From: Pseudomonadota bacterium
GTDB taxonomy: Bacteria > Pseudomonadota > Gammaproteobacteria > Burkholderiales > Burkholderiaceae
Assembly: GCA_023441105.1 (NCBI GenBank)
Contig: JAEZQX010000315.1
Span: 1 to 5,616, forward strand
Length of the DNA stretch: 5,616 nt
Direction: 5' to 3'
Positions 5,229-5,616 of the stretch are shown here, in pieces (position 1 is the first letter of the stretch; each line of letters begins with the position of its first letter). The notes under the pieces were generated by a model. It had not been told where the DNA came from. It searched no databases and worked only from the letters and a program-made list of their open reading frames with translations. The position numbers were made by a program, and so were the translations under genes.

Positions 5229-5616
5229 ATGCAACCCGCACCAGGGAAGCCGCCCGCCAGTCGCCGGTCCGCTGCCAGCCTGCAGGCACTGCGCGAGGCG
5301 GCAGCCGGCTGCCGCGAGTGCCCGCTCGGCGAGCCAGCCACCCAGACGGTCTTCGGCGAAGGCTCGTCGCGGGCGAAGCTGATGCTGGTCGGCGAGCAGC
5401 CCGGTGATCGGGAGGACGTCGAAGGTCGGCCGTTCGTCGGGCCGGCCGGCCGCATGCTCGACCGCGCCCTCCAGGAGCTCGGCTGGCGCCGCGATTCGCT
5501 CTACGTCACCAACGCCGTCAAGCACTTCAAGTTCGAGATGCGCGGCAAGCGGCGCATGCACAAGACGCCGGGCCAGCGCGAGGCGATGGCCTGCCTGCAC
5601 TGGCTGGAGAGCGAGA
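5229..5616 (+). CDS. udgX: UdgX-family uracil-DNA-binding protein of the uracil-DNA glycosylase superfamily (5' part only)
   Basis: Partial gene: 129 codons, open to the window end. UdgX proteins bind uracil in DNA and, in the studied mycobacterial enzyme, form a covalent bond to it through a histidine instead of releasing free uracil. Visible are a basic N-terminus, CREC at 28-31 (the first cysteines of the Fe-S cluster shared with family 4/5 glycosylases), and the uracil-pocket motif A, VGEQPGDREDVEGRPFVGPAGRML (54-77), with the UdgX-type GEQPG in place of the family 4 GE(A/P)PG. YVTNAVKHFKF (92-102) precedes KRRMH (107-111), the UdgX-specific loop; H111 corresponds to the covalently acting His109 of Mycobacterium smegmatis UdgX. 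Known UdgX has KRRIH, so M110 is a mild variation. The second cysteine pair and the C-terminal HxS-type motif lie beyond the window. Because the glycosylase domain begins at the start, this looks like the stand-alone form, not an N-terminal DUF4130 fusion. It diverges from rlmJ. Confidence 0.92.
   Translation, partial: MQPAPGKPPASRRSAASLQALREAAAGCRECPLGEPATQTVFGEGSSRAKLMLVGEQPGDREDVEGRPFVGPAGRMLDRALQELGWRRDSLYVTNAVKHFKFEMRGKRRMHKTPGQREAMACLHWLESE

Noticed and set aside
5130..5600. Upstream extension of the rlmJ frame by 157 codons
   Set aside because: RlmJ family length and N-terminus begin at 5129. The extension overlaps udgX on the other strand and has no family features.

Overview
The window is GC-rich DNA with dense, tightly packed genes. 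It probably comes from a betaproteobacterium of the Burkholderiales. The main clue is a Bug-type (TctC) periplasmic solute receptor followed directly by a TctB-type membrane subunit, a transporter type greatly expanded in that order. Genus cannot be fixed from this sequence. I see no mobile element, CRISPR array, tRNA or rRNA. All seven genes look like ordinary chromosomal genes with similar base composition.

Left block (minus strand, about 2061 down to 1): a TetR/AcrR-family regulator, then the solute-binding protein of a tripartite tricarboxylate transporter (TTT), then the first 92 codons of its small TctB membrane subunit, cut by the window edge. The large TctA permease would be expected just beyond base 1. 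The receptor gene has its own AT-rich promoter-like region with a TTAAC/GTTAA inverted repeat, and the TctB frame appears to start at a CTG that overlaps the receptor's stop codon.

Middle block (plus strand, 2164-4279): an AEC-family (auxin efflux carrier-like) 10-TM permease, divergent from the TetR gene, then a hairpin that looks like a terminator, then an MscS-family mechanosensitive channel. The shared 102-bp regulator/permease interval suggests that the TetR protein may control the AEC carrier, the TTT system, or both. That is inference.

Right block: rlmJ (23S rRNA m6A2030 methyltransferase, minus strand) converges on the MscS gene with 7 bp between the stops. Head-to-head with rlmJ is the 5' part of a UdgX-family uracil-DNA-binding protein (plus strand, cut by the window end). 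It carries the GEQPG and KRRMH motifs; the histidine of the latter corresponds to the residue known to bond covalently to uracil in mycobacterial UdgX. This is the most biologically unusual gene in the window, though its family is already described.

A recurring oddity is start-codon choice. On sequence evidence the TctB gene starts at CTG, the receptor at TTG, the AEC carrier at TTG, and the MscS gene has its only good Shine-Dalgarno in front of an ATC codon. Several of these starts would be misplaced or missed by a simple ORF call. No wholly new system is visible.
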